Source of the DNA: Trema orientale
Lineage: Eukaryota; Streptophyta; Magnoliopsida; Rosales; Cannabaceae
NCBI GenBank assembly: GCA_002914845.1
Contig: JXTC01000675.1
Location: 56,285-120,284 of the forward strand
Reading direction: 5' to 3'
DNA: 64,000 nt
Both the position numbers and the translations under genes were made by a program. The first letter of the stretch is position 1. Every line of letters begins with the position of its first letter. Shown piece by piece: positions 1-13,304 of the stretch. The notes below the pieces were generated by a model. It made no database searches and was not told the DNA's origin. It was given only the letters and a program-made list of their open reading frames with translations.

Positions 1-3000
1 ACAATGTGATGATTAAAAAGGATAATGTTCCTAAAGTTTTCTCTCTTTGGCATGACCGTCTAGGACATCTTGGGTCAATTATGATGCGAAGAATTATTGA
101 AAACTCACATAGACATCCATTAAAGAACCAAAAGATTCTTTTGTCCAATAAATTTTTCTGTTCAGCTTGTCTTTGGGGCAAATTAACTATTAGGCCATCT
201 CTAATAAAAGCTGCAGTTAAGTCTCCTGTATTGTAGAAAGAATTCAAGGAGATATATGTGGGCCTATTCATCCAGCATGTAGACCATTTAGATATTTTAT
301 GGTGTTGAGAGATGCTTCAACATGTTGATCACATGTTTGCTTATTATCTACTCGGAATATTGCATTTGCAAGACTTCTTGCTCAATTAATTCGTTTAAGA
401 GCACAATTTCTAGACTATACAATAAAGACTATTCGTCTTGATAATGCTAATGAGATTATATCTCAAGCTTTTAATGATTATTGGATGTTAATTAGAATTA
501 ATGTTGAGCATCCTGTTGCCCATACACATACACAGAATGGTTTAGCTGAATCATTTATTAAACACATTCAATTAATTGCTAAACCATTATTAATGAGAAC
601 AAAGTCACCTATTTCTACTTGGGGGCATGCTGTGTTACATGCTACTGCCCTTATTTACATTAGACCTATAGACTATCAAAAATACTCCCCATTATAACTT
701 ACTTTTGGTCAAGAATCAATATTTTCCATCTACAAGTATTTAGTTGTGCAGTATATGTATTAATCGCTCCACCACAGTACACCAAGATGGGCCCTCAAAG
801 AAGGTTGGAAATTTATATTGGTTTTGAGTCTCATTCTATCATCAAATATCTTAAACACCTGACAGATGACATTTTTATGGTACGATTTGCTGATTGTCAA
901 TTTGATGAAACTAAATTCCCATCATTAGGAGGAGAAAAACAACAGTTGGAAAAACAAGTTGAAATTTCATAGAATGCATCATCATTTCATTTTGATCATG
1001 CACTAGTTAATGTGAACTAGAAGTTTAGAAAATTATACATTTGTAAAATGTTACAAGTCATTTACCCGATGCATTCACAAATATAAAGAGAGTGACTACG
1101 TCACATGTACCAGCTGTAAATGCTCCAGCTCAGATTGATATCCCTGTAGGGCAGTCTTTGAGTATAACAACAAGTGAGTCTAAGGCACGCATGAAGCATG
1201 GTAGACCAATTGACTTTAAAGATAAAATCCCTTGGAAGAAAAGGAGATATATTACAAAAATTGGTCATATTGAAATGACGGTATTCCTAAAATAACCGTG
1301 TTGCGAAAACAGATAGTTGACATAACTAAACAAATAACTCTAGAAGAGGTTCAACTACCTAATGATATTGAAAATAAAGAGATCTCAATAAGTTATATCA
1401 ACTTAGGAAATGAATAGAACCACGATAAAACTATTGTTGACAGTATATTTGTATATACAGTAGCTACTGATATAACAAATGAAAGTAATGATCTTGAATC
1501 AAGATCTGTCGAAGAATATCGACGTAGAAATGATTTGTCAATATGGAAAAACACAATCCATGAAGAATTAAAATCTCTTGGGAAAAGAGAAGTGTTTGGA
1601 CCTATTGTCCAAATATCTAAGGGTGTGAATTTAGTAGGTACAAATGGGTCTTTGTACGAAAATGTAATGAGAAAAATGAGATCGTGAGATACAAAGTACA
1701 AGGTTTCTCACAATTACCATGAATAGATTTTGAGGAGGCATATTCTCCTATGGTGGATGCGATAATATTATGATACTTAATTAGTCTATCAACGTCTAAA
1801 GGACTTGAAATGCATCTGATAAATATTGTAACATCATATTTATATGGGTCATTTGATAGTGATATTTATATAAAAATTCTTGAGGGATTTAAAGTACTTG
1901 AAGTACTAAATAAAATATTGTGAGAAATGTGTTCAATAAAATTACAAAGATCTTTATATAGATTAAAGCAATCTGGACGTATGTGGTACAATCATCTTAG
2001 TGAATATCTTTTGAATAAAAGATATGTGAATAATCTTATTTATCCATGTACCTTTATTAAGAGCTCAGAAATTGGATTTGCTATCATTGCAGTATATGTT
2101 GATGATTTGAATATCACCGGGATTCCTGAAGAGATTAATGAGGTAATAGCGTATTTAAAGAAAGAATTTGAAATGAAAGATCTTGGGAAAACAAAATTTT
2201 ATCTTGGTCTCCAGATCGAGCATTTAGCAAATGGTTACTTGTATATCAGTCGACTTATACAGAAAAGGTCCTCAAAAGATTTTATATGGGCAAAGTTCAC
2301 TTATTGAGTACCCCAATAGTTGTCAGAATGCTTGATGTAAATAAGGATTCTTTTCGTCCTCGAGAAGATAACGAAGAAATTCTTGGTCATGAAGTACTAT
2401 ATCTGAGTGCAATTGGAGCTCTTATGTATCTTGCTAATTATACTAGACTTGATATATCTTTTTCTGTTAATTTACTAGTAAGATATAGTTTCACTCCAAC
2501 TCGAAGACACTGGAAAAGAGTTAAACAAATATTTCGTTATCTTCGTAGAACGACTGACATAGGTTTATTTTATTCTAATAAATCTATATCATAATTAATC
2601 AGTCTTACAGATGTAGGATACTTGTCTGCCCACATAAAGCTCGATCCCAAATAGGTTATGTATTTACTAGTGGTGACATAGCAATATTTTGATGTTCTAC
2701 GAAACAAACTATCACTGCTACCTCCTTGAATCATTCTGAAATAATTGCACTTCATGAAGCAAGCTGAGAATGTGTATAGTTAAGATCCATTATTCAACAT
2801 ATTCAATAAACATGCAAATTAACTTCTATCAAACTGATTCCAACTGTGATACAAGAGGATAATGCTGCATGCATTGCTCAATATAAAGGAGGCTATATCA
2901 AAGGCGATAGAACTAAGCATGTATCACCCAAATTGTTCTTCACATATGAACTTTAACAGAAAGATGATATAGATATTCAACAAATTTGCTCCAATGATAA

Positions 3001-3690
3001 CTTGGTAGATCTATTCACCAAATCACTCTCTGCCATAGTATTCAAGAATATGGTGCATAAAATTGAAATGCGCCGACTCAAAGATCTTCAGTTAATTTCA
3101 AGCGAATTAGTCACGAGGGGGAGATAGTATACTCTTTTTCCCTTGGCCAAGGTTTTGTCCTACTGAATTTTTCTGACAAAATTTTTAACGAGGCACTCTT
3201 CAAATCATAACAGGAACAAGAATGGTGTACTCTTTTTCCTTCACTTGGATTTTTTTTCCCACAGAGTTTTTTTTCTAGTAAGGTTTTAATGAGGCATATT
3301 CTTGTATAATAGACATCCAAGGGGGAGTATTATGGACCTTTTCTATTTAAATACCCATTATTGTGGAGTATTTTACAAGCCCAAACCCAAGCTCAAGAAT
3401 ACATTGAATGATGGATATTTAACCAAATAAATTTATGGACATAGTTTGGTGTAATTTTAGCCAAGTAAAATATATGACTATAATTTACTTTAGCAAATGT
3501 ATGGATGTACCTTGCCTAAATAAATAAGTGGCTATAGTTTACCCAAAGAAATGAATGGTTCTAATTCATTCAGACATTTGTAAGAGTTTATATATCCCAT
3601 TCACTAAGAAAGAATTCATTGTCTCATCTATCTCTTTGTGTTGATATTCTTAAACTATAATATATATTCTATATTTTTACAAAACTAACA
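1..3690 (+). mobile_element. Ty1/copia retrotransposon fossil, left end outside window
   Basis: The parts appear in copia order on the plus strand. A GAG-pre-integrase piece (HDRLGHLG, with a C-x-x-C) lies at 6-236. Integrase core pieces lie at about 240-700, with QNGLAES in the catalytic domain. The reverse transcriptase lies at about 1,560-2,310 and includes LYRLKQSGRMWYN and the YVDD active-site box. An RNase H-like part follows to about 3,090 and ends near DLFTKS. Purine-rich tracts at 3,115-3,126 and 3,318-3,327 precede the LTR. The order integrase then reverse transcriptase is diagnostic for copia rather than gypsy. The element is broken many times and cannot be active. Decay in every domain suggests an old insertion. 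The 5' LTR is outside the window, so its age cannot be judged from LTR divergence. The copia lineage was not assigned. Confidence 0.93.
3328..3690 (+). repeat. Probable 3' LTR of the first copia fossil
   Basis: The start is set just after the purine tract AAGGGGGAG, where copia 3' LTRs begin. The end is set at a CA near 3,690. The LTR holds four or five diverged short repeats of roughly 30-40 bp, each with an ATAGTTT-like core (about 3,420-3,570), which could be promoter repeats. No partner LTR is in the window, so both ends are estimates. Confidence 0.55.
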
Positions 3691-4429
3691 CTGATATGTT
3701 ATTTATATATCTATTAATTTCTACTTTTAGTGTAATCTGTTAAATTAAATATAGGTCGCACACACTACGTCACTATGATTCTCGTAGTCACTTTATAATA
3801 ATTAGTTACAAATTAGTTATGGCTATGAACTAATCTATATGTTATACAATAAAGTATTCTCCAAATAACGTTTGCTAATTACTAATATCTTAGCAAGTAA
3901 TGCTAGGGACACTAATATCTTACACCAAAAAGTCACATTATATGAGGTGACATTCATTTTAACCACTTTTCAGTTTCTTCTTTTTTGAAAGTGGGACCAT
4001 ACTGTTTAAAGTTATGTGGCTAAAAATGATGCCACATCAGTGCTGTTTATCCCGAGTTGTAAGTTGTAAGTTTAGCACGGGATATGTGACATCTTGTGAT
4101 AAGTAAATGGTCACATCTATTAAGGCCCACACTCAAAGGTAAAAAGCTGACATTCAACCATATCTCATGTTGGGCTCGTGAGTCGTGATAAAAAGCTTTT
4201 TTCATTTTGGTATCTCAATCTTGTTTCTAGTGATATGTATGGGTATGGTGATGGTTTGCTTTAGTGCAAGTGAATTTAAACATAAAAAGTATCAGTCTAT
4301 GGTGATACGTGACCGATACTTTATAAGGTGGCTAATTAAGATTCAACAAAGAGTCAACAAACTCATATACTAAAACGGGAGCAAAAAGAAAAAAAAAAAA
4401 AAACCTCATATACTAAAAATACTATTAAG
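3691..4429. other. AT-rich spacer, no gene recognised
   Basis: No coding frame resembles a known protein. The only local structure is a set of short GTCAC/GTGAC words (about 3,765-3,800 and 3,930-4,110), which do not form clear terminal inverted repeats. A 62-codon plus-strand frame at 4,185-4,373 has a hydrophobic start but no recognisable domain and is probably chance. Confidence 0.5.
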
Positions 4430-5931
4430 CAAATAGAACACAAAAGATGACCATAACTATATCATCAAACTCCTGTGCAAAATATTAAGTACTAATCCAC
4501 CAACTGTAGATTCAATTCAACATAAATATATCACCAACTTCTTTCCCACTTATCAAAAAGTAGCGTATAAAAAAAATCCTCGGTTCCAAGTTATTTGTCA
4601 CGACTTTCCAAATTAGACATTCAATTCAACTACTTCAAAAAGTAAAGATAACAACACAACCTAGCGAAGTCACAAGCTTAGAAACAAAACAAAGTTGAAA
4701 AATGTATAAACAAAAATAAGTCCTAAATATATTGGGAGATGATGATGCTACTCAAAATAGTACATAAACAATTAAGGCTTCTTACAAAAAAGACCCAGAA
4801 GCAAACAATAATTGTGAAGAACAAAGAAAATAAATAAACTCAGAAAACCCATAACCTGATACCAATCACTAAATTAGTATCTCAAAGTACACAAAAACTT
4901 AACTAGCCAAGGAAAATTATCAAAATGAAACTATCAATAGTATAAAGGTTGCAATAGACAAAGATGCATGAAAATCATCATTCTTCTAAAAAATACATGT
5001 CAGTTTAACATTAAAGTTGAAAAATAAGGCAAGGCAAGGGGATGGGGTGTGGATTTTTATTTTTTTCTTTTATGATTAAAAACAAACACATTATTTAAAC
5101 CAAAATCAGGGAACAAGATCTCCACCAAAAAATAGACAAATCTAATTTTTCTCATGACATCGGTACCCTTTCCAAACTCACAACTCTCGAATTCTCACTA
5201 AATCAGCAAAAGAAAATTTATTAAACTCCTTAACACTCATTAGCCAAATAGCTTCCCAAAATTTCATCTCTCAAATTTCCTCATACATAGATGGTTTATC
5301 CTCAAAAATATGATTACTTCTTTCACCCAACATAGCCAAAAAAAATAGCCAAAATAATCTTTTCGAAATACTTTTGCAACTACCAAACCAAATTATTTGG
5401 GAGAAGGAGAGGGGATATGAATGCAACTAGAGTACAAAAGGAGAACTCAGTCCTTATGAAATTATTCACAAGGCTGATTTTATTTACTGTCTACCTGTGC
5501 TAATCATTAGGCCACAAGTCTAAACTCACCCTAACTATTGTTTGGCATCCTCACTTCTAGTTGTGCTGTTTATCAAAATAGCACTGGACAATATCACCAT
5601 ATAATAACTAGAAAAAAAAGACTCTAATATGAAAAAAGAAATAAATCAATAGATAGTGCCACCACAACATATAATACGCACAAGCAAACCTCCTATACAA
5701 ATTTTAGAAAGAAGGCAACACTTTCGAGAAAATGGAAAAGAAAACACCAACTATCTAGGCTTTGGTGCCTTAGGCTATATATAGATATTAAGCAAATAGA
5801 AGACGAAAAATGACTACAACTATATCATCGCCTAAAACTCCTATGCAAAAGCTCAGAGTACTAATCCACCAATTGTAGATTCAATTCAACATAAATATAT
5901 CACGAACTTTTTTCGCACTTTCCAAAATGCA
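4430..5931. repeat. Outlying diverged module before the tandem units
   Basis: This stretch is a diverged direct copy of sequence that recurs at about 5,795-6,900. The same order of short blocks is seen in both: the tract ending in AACATAAATATATCAC, the phrase before TGTATA, the AGATGCATGAAAATCATCAT block, and the block around TTGTGCTGTTTATC. It shows that the basic module had already been copied before the 22-kb duplication. No coding potential is recognised. Confidence 0.75.
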
Positions 5932-7391
5932 GTGTATAGTGAAAATCCTCTGTTCTAGATTTGTCACCACTTTCTAGAAGGCAGTAAACATAATCAAGGG
6001 TGCATAATAAACTGACTACAGAAAAATAGTACATATCATCAATCAAATTAATTGGACTTCCAATTTAACTACAAATAACTAAAAATGACATACAACCTTA
6101 GCAAACTCAAACACACAAAAACAAAACAAAGCTTTGAAAAATGTATAGACTAGAATAAATCCTAAATGGGTTTGGAAGATGACAGTACTACTCAAAACAT
6201 AGCATCAACAATTTTGGCTTCTTGAGAAAAGGACCAAAAAGCAAACAATAAATTGACAAAGACCGAAAATATTCTCGAAAAAGCCATAACCTAAAACCAT
6301 TTACAAAATCAGTATCTCAAAGTATAGATAAACTTAATTAATAAAGAACCATCATCAAATAGGAAAGATGACAATAGAATAAAGGTCACAACAGATAATA
6401 GCCGTCCCTTAAGATGCATGAAAATTATCATTTTTCCCAAAAATACGAGTCAGTCTAATATTCAGGTTGAAAAATAAGAAGAGAGAAGGGGAGGGGGAGT
6501 GTTTGTTGGAATATAGCTATACTACAAAAGTAGATCTCAAATCTAACCAAAATTATTTACAAGGCCAATTTTATTTTACTGCCTAAAAGGTTAGCAATAT
6601 ATATGTGCCAAAAATTAACCACAAACCTAAATTGACCCTAACGACTAGTTACCATCCTCACTTCCAGTTAAGCTATTTAACAAAACACCATGGAACACTA
6701 CCACCAAACAAAAGAAATTAAGAGAAAAGGCTATAATGTGAAAATAATTTAAGAGATGGCGCTACCACAACATATATTACACAAGCAAACCTCTTACACA
6801 ACATAACTCAAATTTTGAAAAAAAGTAACAATACTTTCCAGAAAACTAAAAACAAAAACAAATATAACAGCTAGCTATAGGGCCTTAGGCTATAAATGGT
6901 ACTAGTCAAAAGAACACAACAATAATCTTATTATATCTTTTTTTTTTAAAAAAAAACAAGACTCAAGTAAACAATTAATCAAAGATAACCAAAAATAAAC
7001 ATAAAAGTCAAATTATAAGCCATCACTTGAGAACAAACACACAAAATTAGTTTTGAAAAGTACATGAAACACTCATTGATAAAGAATAGCCATTAAATTA
7101 AATAGAAAAGATGATACTAAAGTTTGCAACTGATGGCAACTATTCCCTTGAGATGAATGAAGAACCATCATTCTTCGATTGAACGAAGCAAGTCAACAAT
7201 TAATAGGGGAAAAAATACAACTTGCATATGAGAAAATGTGCAAATATATCTTTCTAATCCTTCATCACAGACCTAGGTTGAATCTAACTGTTGGTTGGTA
7301 TAGAATGACCTCAATTCGAGAAATTTATTAGCATACTGAGGAATAATACTAGCAAATAAAAAGGGACGTTGCAAAACAAAATCTTGAAGCA

Positions 7392-7469
7392 ACTTGATAA
7401 TTAGCCACACCCAAACAACTATTACACATCACTTGATAATTAGCCACACCCAAACAACTATTACACATC
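7392..7469. repeat. Local tandem duplication, 39 bp x 2
   Basis: The block ACTTGATAATTAGCCACACC... is present twice head to tail (from 7,392 and 7,431). Unit 2 has one copy near 29,950. Confidence 0.93.
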
Positions 7470-7597
7470 TACAGCCTACTACACAAACATAAACTCAAAG
7501 AAGGCACTTCTAGAAAAGCCAAAAAGGAAACAACAAAGACTCTAAAAGCAAGATCTACCACTTTGTGTTGCAGTCACAAATAAACAGTAGCGTTTCT

Positions 7598-7872
7598 TGT
7601 GGAATTTCAGAGTTATTTATTTCTGATTTCTTTTTTTCTACTAGTTGTAAGGGACTTGGATGGTCTACATCCACTACCCCTGTTTTTATGGTCCATGTTT
7701 TAGGGATTGTGTCTTATTTTATTATTCCCTTCTTTTTGGTTTGGAATCCCTGATTTTAGGGACTGGTTTTGTCTGTTTATATTGGTTATCATTCTTTGAA
7801 ACCTCTATAAAATCTGATTATATTTTTGTGTAAGAGTGGTAATAAAAGTATGGGTTCTCTCTAAAATCTTCA
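7598..7872 (+). repeat. 5' LTR of the nested copia fossil (275 bp)
   Basis: The LTR starts with TG and ends with CA, and a degenerate methionine-tRNA primer-binding site follows directly. Its terminal sequence (GTAATAAAAGTATG through AAAATCTTCA) recurs at 9,750-9,795. The target duplication TTTCT lies just outside both ends. Confidence 0.88.
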
Positions 7873-9795
7873 TAGTATCGGAGCTGGAAATTTGAACCAG
7901 AACCCATAAACTCATAGAATCTTCAAGTTTCTATTATGGCTGAATAAAAAAAAATAAAAATAGATGAGGTAAGAGGAAAAATAATAGTAATCAGATCGAT
8001 GACGTCTATTCAAGAAGTTTTTTTCTGGAGTAACAAGAGAAGAGAGCATGAAGAAAGTGATGCTTGGATCGGAAAATCCATCACTACCTAATTCAAATGA
8101 AAGTTCTGCCCTTGTCACCTGAAATACCAATTTTCCACCAGATAATCATGCTCGGAGATGAGGCAGGCCTTAGTGTGAGCATTGTAAAAAACCTAGCCAC
8201 ACCAAACAAACCTGCTGGAACCTTCATGGAAAGCCACCTGATTTGAAACCACGAGAAAGTTGTGGATATATAGCTGTTGGACAAGGACAACCAGCCACAA
8301 AGATCAACCCATTCAGTAAGGAACTGCTAGAAATTCTTCAGTTAATGTTTAGCCAGACCCTTAATCACTTACAATCAGTTGTATATTAGCCAAACCCAGC
8401 ACAAACCGACGTGAGAACTGGTTCTGTAGCACAATAAGGTAATTTTTCCACTGCCTTGAATAGTCAGTCAGAGAAAAATAACTCCTGGATAGTTGACTCA
8501 GGAGCATCGGACCACATGACGGGTAACCCATTTCTTTTTTGTACTTTTAAACTGTACACTAAAAATTTTATGACGAAGATTATTGATGGTTCCTTGACCA
8601 AAGTTGCTGGTACAAGCTCGGTAGTTATATCCAAAGACCTTATTTTAAATTCAGTTCTTTTGGTTCCAAGATTGACCTGTAACTTATTGTCTGTAAGCAA
8701 ACTTACAAGGGACTTAAAATGTGTTACTAATTTCTTTACTGCTCATTGTGAATTTTAGGACTTGGAATCGGGGAGGATGCTTGGCAAAGCTCAAGAATAT
8801 ATGAGACTCTATCTCTTAGAGGATTCACAAAATCTTGATAAACAAGCTCACAGTACAAGGGGTGTGTCATTTCCTGTTTTTTCCTCTTCCAATAAAGAAA
8901 GTACTATTTTGTTTTGGCATTACAGATTAGGTCATCCTAATTTTTTGTACTTGAAAAAGATATTTCTACATCTATTTAGTGACATTAATCCTAAGTTTTT
9001 ACAATGTGAGATTTGTCAGTTGTCAAAGCACACTAGATCCAATTACCCTACTCACACTTATAAATCATCTCAACCATTTTTTGTCATTCATAGTGACATC
9101 TAGGGACCTTGTAAAGTTAATAATATCTCAGGAAGTAGATGGTTTGTGTCATTTATTGATCATCATACTAGGATAACTTAGGTTTATCTTGTAAAAGATA
9201 AGTCAGAAGTAAAAGCCATTTTTCAAAATTTTCATACCACGATACACACACAGTTCTAAACAAAAATTAAAGTATTTAGGTCAGACAATGCTAGAGAGTA
9301 TTTTAACAACATACTTGGAAATTTCTTTGAGAGCAATAGAATAATTCAACAAAGTTTGTGTCCTGATACTCCCCAACAAAACAGAATTGCTGAGAGGAAA
9401 AATAAACATTTACTTGAGCTTGCCCGATCTCTCATGTTTTCAATGAACGTGCCTAAACAATTTTGGGGGGAAGCTGTCTTAACTGCAACTTATTTGATAA
9501 ACCGAATGCTCTCAAGGGTCCTTAGGTTCAAAACCCCATGCCAAACACTATTCTCATGTTACCCTAACACTAGAATCATCAACACCCTACCTACAAAAAT
9601 CTTTGGTTGTACCGTATTTGTACATGATCATTCTTAACAAAGGAGCAAATTAGATCCTAAGGCCATCAAATACATATTCCTTGGTTACTCTCCTAGTCAA
9701 AAAGGCTGTAAATGTTACTCAAACACCACTCACAAATTTTACACCACCATGTAAGAGTCATAATAAAAGTATAGTTTTTCTCTCTAAAATCTTCA
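7598..9795 (+). mobile_element. Ty1/copia fossil nested in unit 1
   Basis: The element begins with an LTR (7,598-7,872) and a primer-binding-site-like sequence (7,873-7,884, similar to TGGTATCAGAGC). A gag-like region with a zinc-knuckle remnant follows, then protease (SWIVDSGASDHMTG, 8,456-8,758). GAG-pre-integrase (FWHYRLGHPN) and integrase (9,104-9,720, with TPQQN and FGCTVFVHDHS) come next. A piece matching the end of the LTR closes it at 9,750-9,795. Direct repeats TTTCT (7,593-7,597 and 9,796-9,800) flank it. The matching position of unit 2 (30,120-30,124) has one TTTCT and no insert, so this insertion is absent from unit 2 and probably followed the 22-kb duplication. The element is incomplete and broken. 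Confidence 0.95.
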
Positions 9796-10189
9796 TTTCT
9801 AAAACTTGTATGGAAGCCAAAAACCAAATACAGTACTTGTACCATTAAAAGACAGTAGGAAATGCATCCCTTCGAGAATAGTACTACTCTAAAATCTTTC
9901 AACGAATATTAAACTGCAAATAAAATAGTTTAAATAGCTAGTACCATTACATGAACACATTAATAGTACTAGTCATCATGGGTTCGAGCAATAAAATATT
10001 ACATTTGTTACTTAGAATAATGCACTAACCACCCAATCTCAGCCTCCTGAAAACAAAACCTATGCAAACAATAATCAGAAAGAACAAAGACCATTATAAA
10101 CTGGGAGATTTAAAATACAAACCATAAATAGAGATTAACTATAGCCATCAATCAAATTTCTCAGACTGCCCCCTGGTAAAAACAGAAAA

Positions 10190-10590
10190 GGTGAGAATGA
10201 GCAAGATATTTGTGCTAATCATTAACCAAAAACCTAGACTGAACCTAACTACTGGCTGGCATCATCACTTCCAGTTGTACTATTTATCGGTAAAACACAA
10301 AATAATGTTACAGTCTTCCTTACAAACCTTAGTATTTGATATTTCTCAAATTATTTCCCAAAATATAACTGAGAAACACAATAGGTAATATTGCATGATT
10401 TAACACAAACAAAAAAGAACCTAAGTACTGGTCGACATCGTCACTTCCAGTTGTGCTATTCACCAGTACAATACGGAATAATCTTACAATCTACTTTACA
10501 AACCTCAGTATTTGATATTTCACATATTATTTCTCAAAATATAACTAGGAAACGCTATTATGCACTAACACAAATTAAATAAAAATGGGA
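10190..10590. repeat. Two adjacent A-form module motifs
   Basis: The block built around CTACTGG, TGGCAT and CACTTCCAGTTGT is present twice, near 10,230 and 10,425, each followed by AGTATTTGATATTTC and a CAAAATATAACT-type tail. The pair is conserved in unit 2 near 31,400 and 31,570, so this small tandem duplication (about 180-195 bp) is older than the 22-kb duplication. The open frames here are chance frames in the repeat. Confidence 0.75.
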
Positions 10591-13150
10591 AAAATGCAAC
10601 TAGTATACAACTAAGAACACTAACCAGATTATTTGTAAGGTCGATATTATTCACTGAATAAGAGAAAATGAGCAAATATATGCCTACTCCTGCATCACAA
10701 ACTTAGGTTGAATAGAACTATTAGTTGGCATAAAATGAGCTCAAGTTGTGAAAGTTATTACTATAGTCAGGAGCAAGACCTACAAATGAAAGAGATGCCG
10801 TAATACCAAAACAACTTGAACGGACTAATTGATTAACCAACACCTTAACAGCTATTACACAAAAGCAAACATACTACAAGAACATAAACCTAATTTAAAA
10901 TCAAAGGCATTTTAGCTAAAGCTAAATAAGAAACAATAAAAAAAGCCAAAAGCCAAAGCCAATACTTTCCAGGATTTCAACGCTTTCAACGCTGAAAGCC
11001 ATATATGGTGCAGGTCATGAACAAAAATAGAAACTAGAAGATGCAAGGAGACCAAATTACCTACAACACGTAGACATGGCAAAGGCAAGATTTTCCTTTG
11101 AGAAAGAGATTGTGTACAAAGGCAAAAAACATCTGTCAACATCCAAGCTAGTGTAGGCAGCTAAATTGAAAAACAAGCTAACGTGCTACCCAGAGATGAA
11201 TAAAACATGATTCGATTCAATGGTCCAAGATTTAAAAAAATTAATAAATAAGCCAAAGTTTACAACATATCATGGGAAAAGATAATTCATGTCAGTTCCA
11301 CGATCATTGTAACTTAAAAAAAAAGAGTTATTTAAAGGACGAATAGAAACACATCCCTCTGACACTAGAGCAATACATTAAATTTTTTTAAAGCAAAATG
11401 GAACTGCAATTAAATAGTTCAAATAGCTAGTACCATTTCATAAACACTTTTATAAACAAGTAAACAGTTAAAAAATTTGTGACATGAAAACTATAGGCAA
11501 TCTTCTTCACTCTGCCATCAACCAGTATCCTCTATAATGACCACTAGACATAATTTTAAGTATAAACATTTATGAAAATTAGTTGTTATCCAAACCCCTC
11601 CAAAATCAAATATAGACTTATACTTGCACAAAACTCCATAAAAGGATCCTGAAATGTTAGGACAATTACGACAAGATATCCTTAAAAAAAAGGCTAAAAC
11701 ATAAAAGCAAAATAGTAGCAACGGTGAAAATTCAGTTAATAAAATAACAATCCTGGTTAAAAAAGAATGCAATTCAGTCAATAAAACAAATACCCTACTG
11801 GTAAAAGGAGAATGGAACTCTAATGAACGAAACAAAAACTTCTTTGCTTGAAGCACAACCTCTAGTAATGTGAAACCCTATAAAAGTCACACCATATCGG
11901 TTTACCATACTTGAATACCAAAATTTACTAATTGGAAAGAGTATCCAAGCATAATAAACTACTAATAGGCTAGTAGGAAAAGGATAGGTCAAAGTTGAAC
12001 ATCACATCAAATACATACCATTGACCAAATGTTAAATACAGAAAGCCCAAAGTTGTACAAGCCACATGGATGAGTGACGAAGAACATTATCTAGAGTACA
12101 ACAGCTAGAAAAATATGGACAAACAAAAGAAATAATAACAACAACTAAAAAAAGAATAATAATAATTATTATATTAAATAAATAAATAAATAAACTAAAA
12201 CTAAATTTTATTTAAAAAAAGTATACAAACATTGTGTTTAACCCTCTACTGAACCTCAGAAAGAAGTTGTCCAGAAAGTAGATTTTACCATTTAGGCAAA
12301 GATTACTTTTAAAATTGTTATGAACGTTAACAATCTTCAACCGAACCAATTAAACTATATGCATTACCTTATCATAGCACAAGGGCATCCACCCAAAACT
12401 TTTTAAATTACATGTCTTGATTACACACTCAAACCATATAGAAATAGCAACAATAATCTTGCCTAAGATAGAAGCTACATGTGAGTACATTAAAATGAGA
12501 CTCAAGATCCAGAATTAAAACAATCTAAAATTGAATTAAGGATATCCATAAAGATCCAGAATTAAAATATATTATCACCAAATGAAAGCAGAAAGCGAGA
12601 GAAAACTAGAAGTTAAAGTATAACTTTTTTCATACTCGAGATCGAATTAAACTTCATGATCTGAAAAGAAAGCATCATCTTGTAGCTAACAAGTTACAAC
12701 TTGAAAATAACAAAATCTATGTATAACGACCACTATAATAATCATGGGTTGGTCAAAATCACAAAAATAGGTACATCTACAATTAATCAAGAGCTCCTCT
12801 CTATCTAATCGAAGAAAAGAAAAACTTGACTTTAACATTTGATTCAGTCTCATGTGCAACAAAATTTACTCGAGTCAAATACAAAACATCTACAACAAAT
12901 GACTAAAGAACCCAAACAAGAACCTTGTTTAAGCCACTTGTTCCTATTATTAGGCCCCATAAATAGTCCAAACTATATTGCAAGCACAACTAAAGCAAAC
13001 ACATATATATCAAAAACAAATATTTACGAGTTCCAGACAATAGGACCCACTATTAGTGCCACAAAGTAGACAATAGCTATACAAATCTGATAAAAAGTGT
13101 ACTTCAAATTGACATAACTAAGTTGCCATTGTTGGGAGAATGTGAACAAA

Positions 13151-13304
13151 AGCTATATAATACATAAGGCACCACAGAGCAATAACAGCACACCCTTGAA
13201 TAATACTAACTCTAGTGAACAACATAGAGCTATATAATACATCAGGCACCATAGAGCAATAACAGCACACTCTTGAATAATACCAACTCTAGTGAACAAC
13301 ACAA
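13151..13304. repeat. Local tandem duplication, 77 bp x 2
   Basis: The block AGCTATATAATACAT, then GGCACCA and CTCTAGTGAACAACA is present twice (from 13,151 and 13,228). The matching part of unit 2 is lost, so timing cannot be judged. The minus-strand open frame here is a product of the repeat. Confidence 0.92.

Noticed and set aside
3760-3800. CACTACGTCACTATG as the end of a CACTA element.
   Set aside because: It lacks the full terminal motif, an opposite end, a 3-bp target duplication and any coding sequence nearby.
7392-7469. Short direct repeats as a CRISPR-like array.
   Set aside because: There are only two copies without spacers, in plant nuclear DNA, and the matching place in unit 2 has one copy. 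It is a simple local duplication.
10191-10582. Two adjacent similar open frames as a duplicated small gene.
   Set aside because: Their similarity comes from the repeated module motif, and the same place in unit 2 does not keep the frames.
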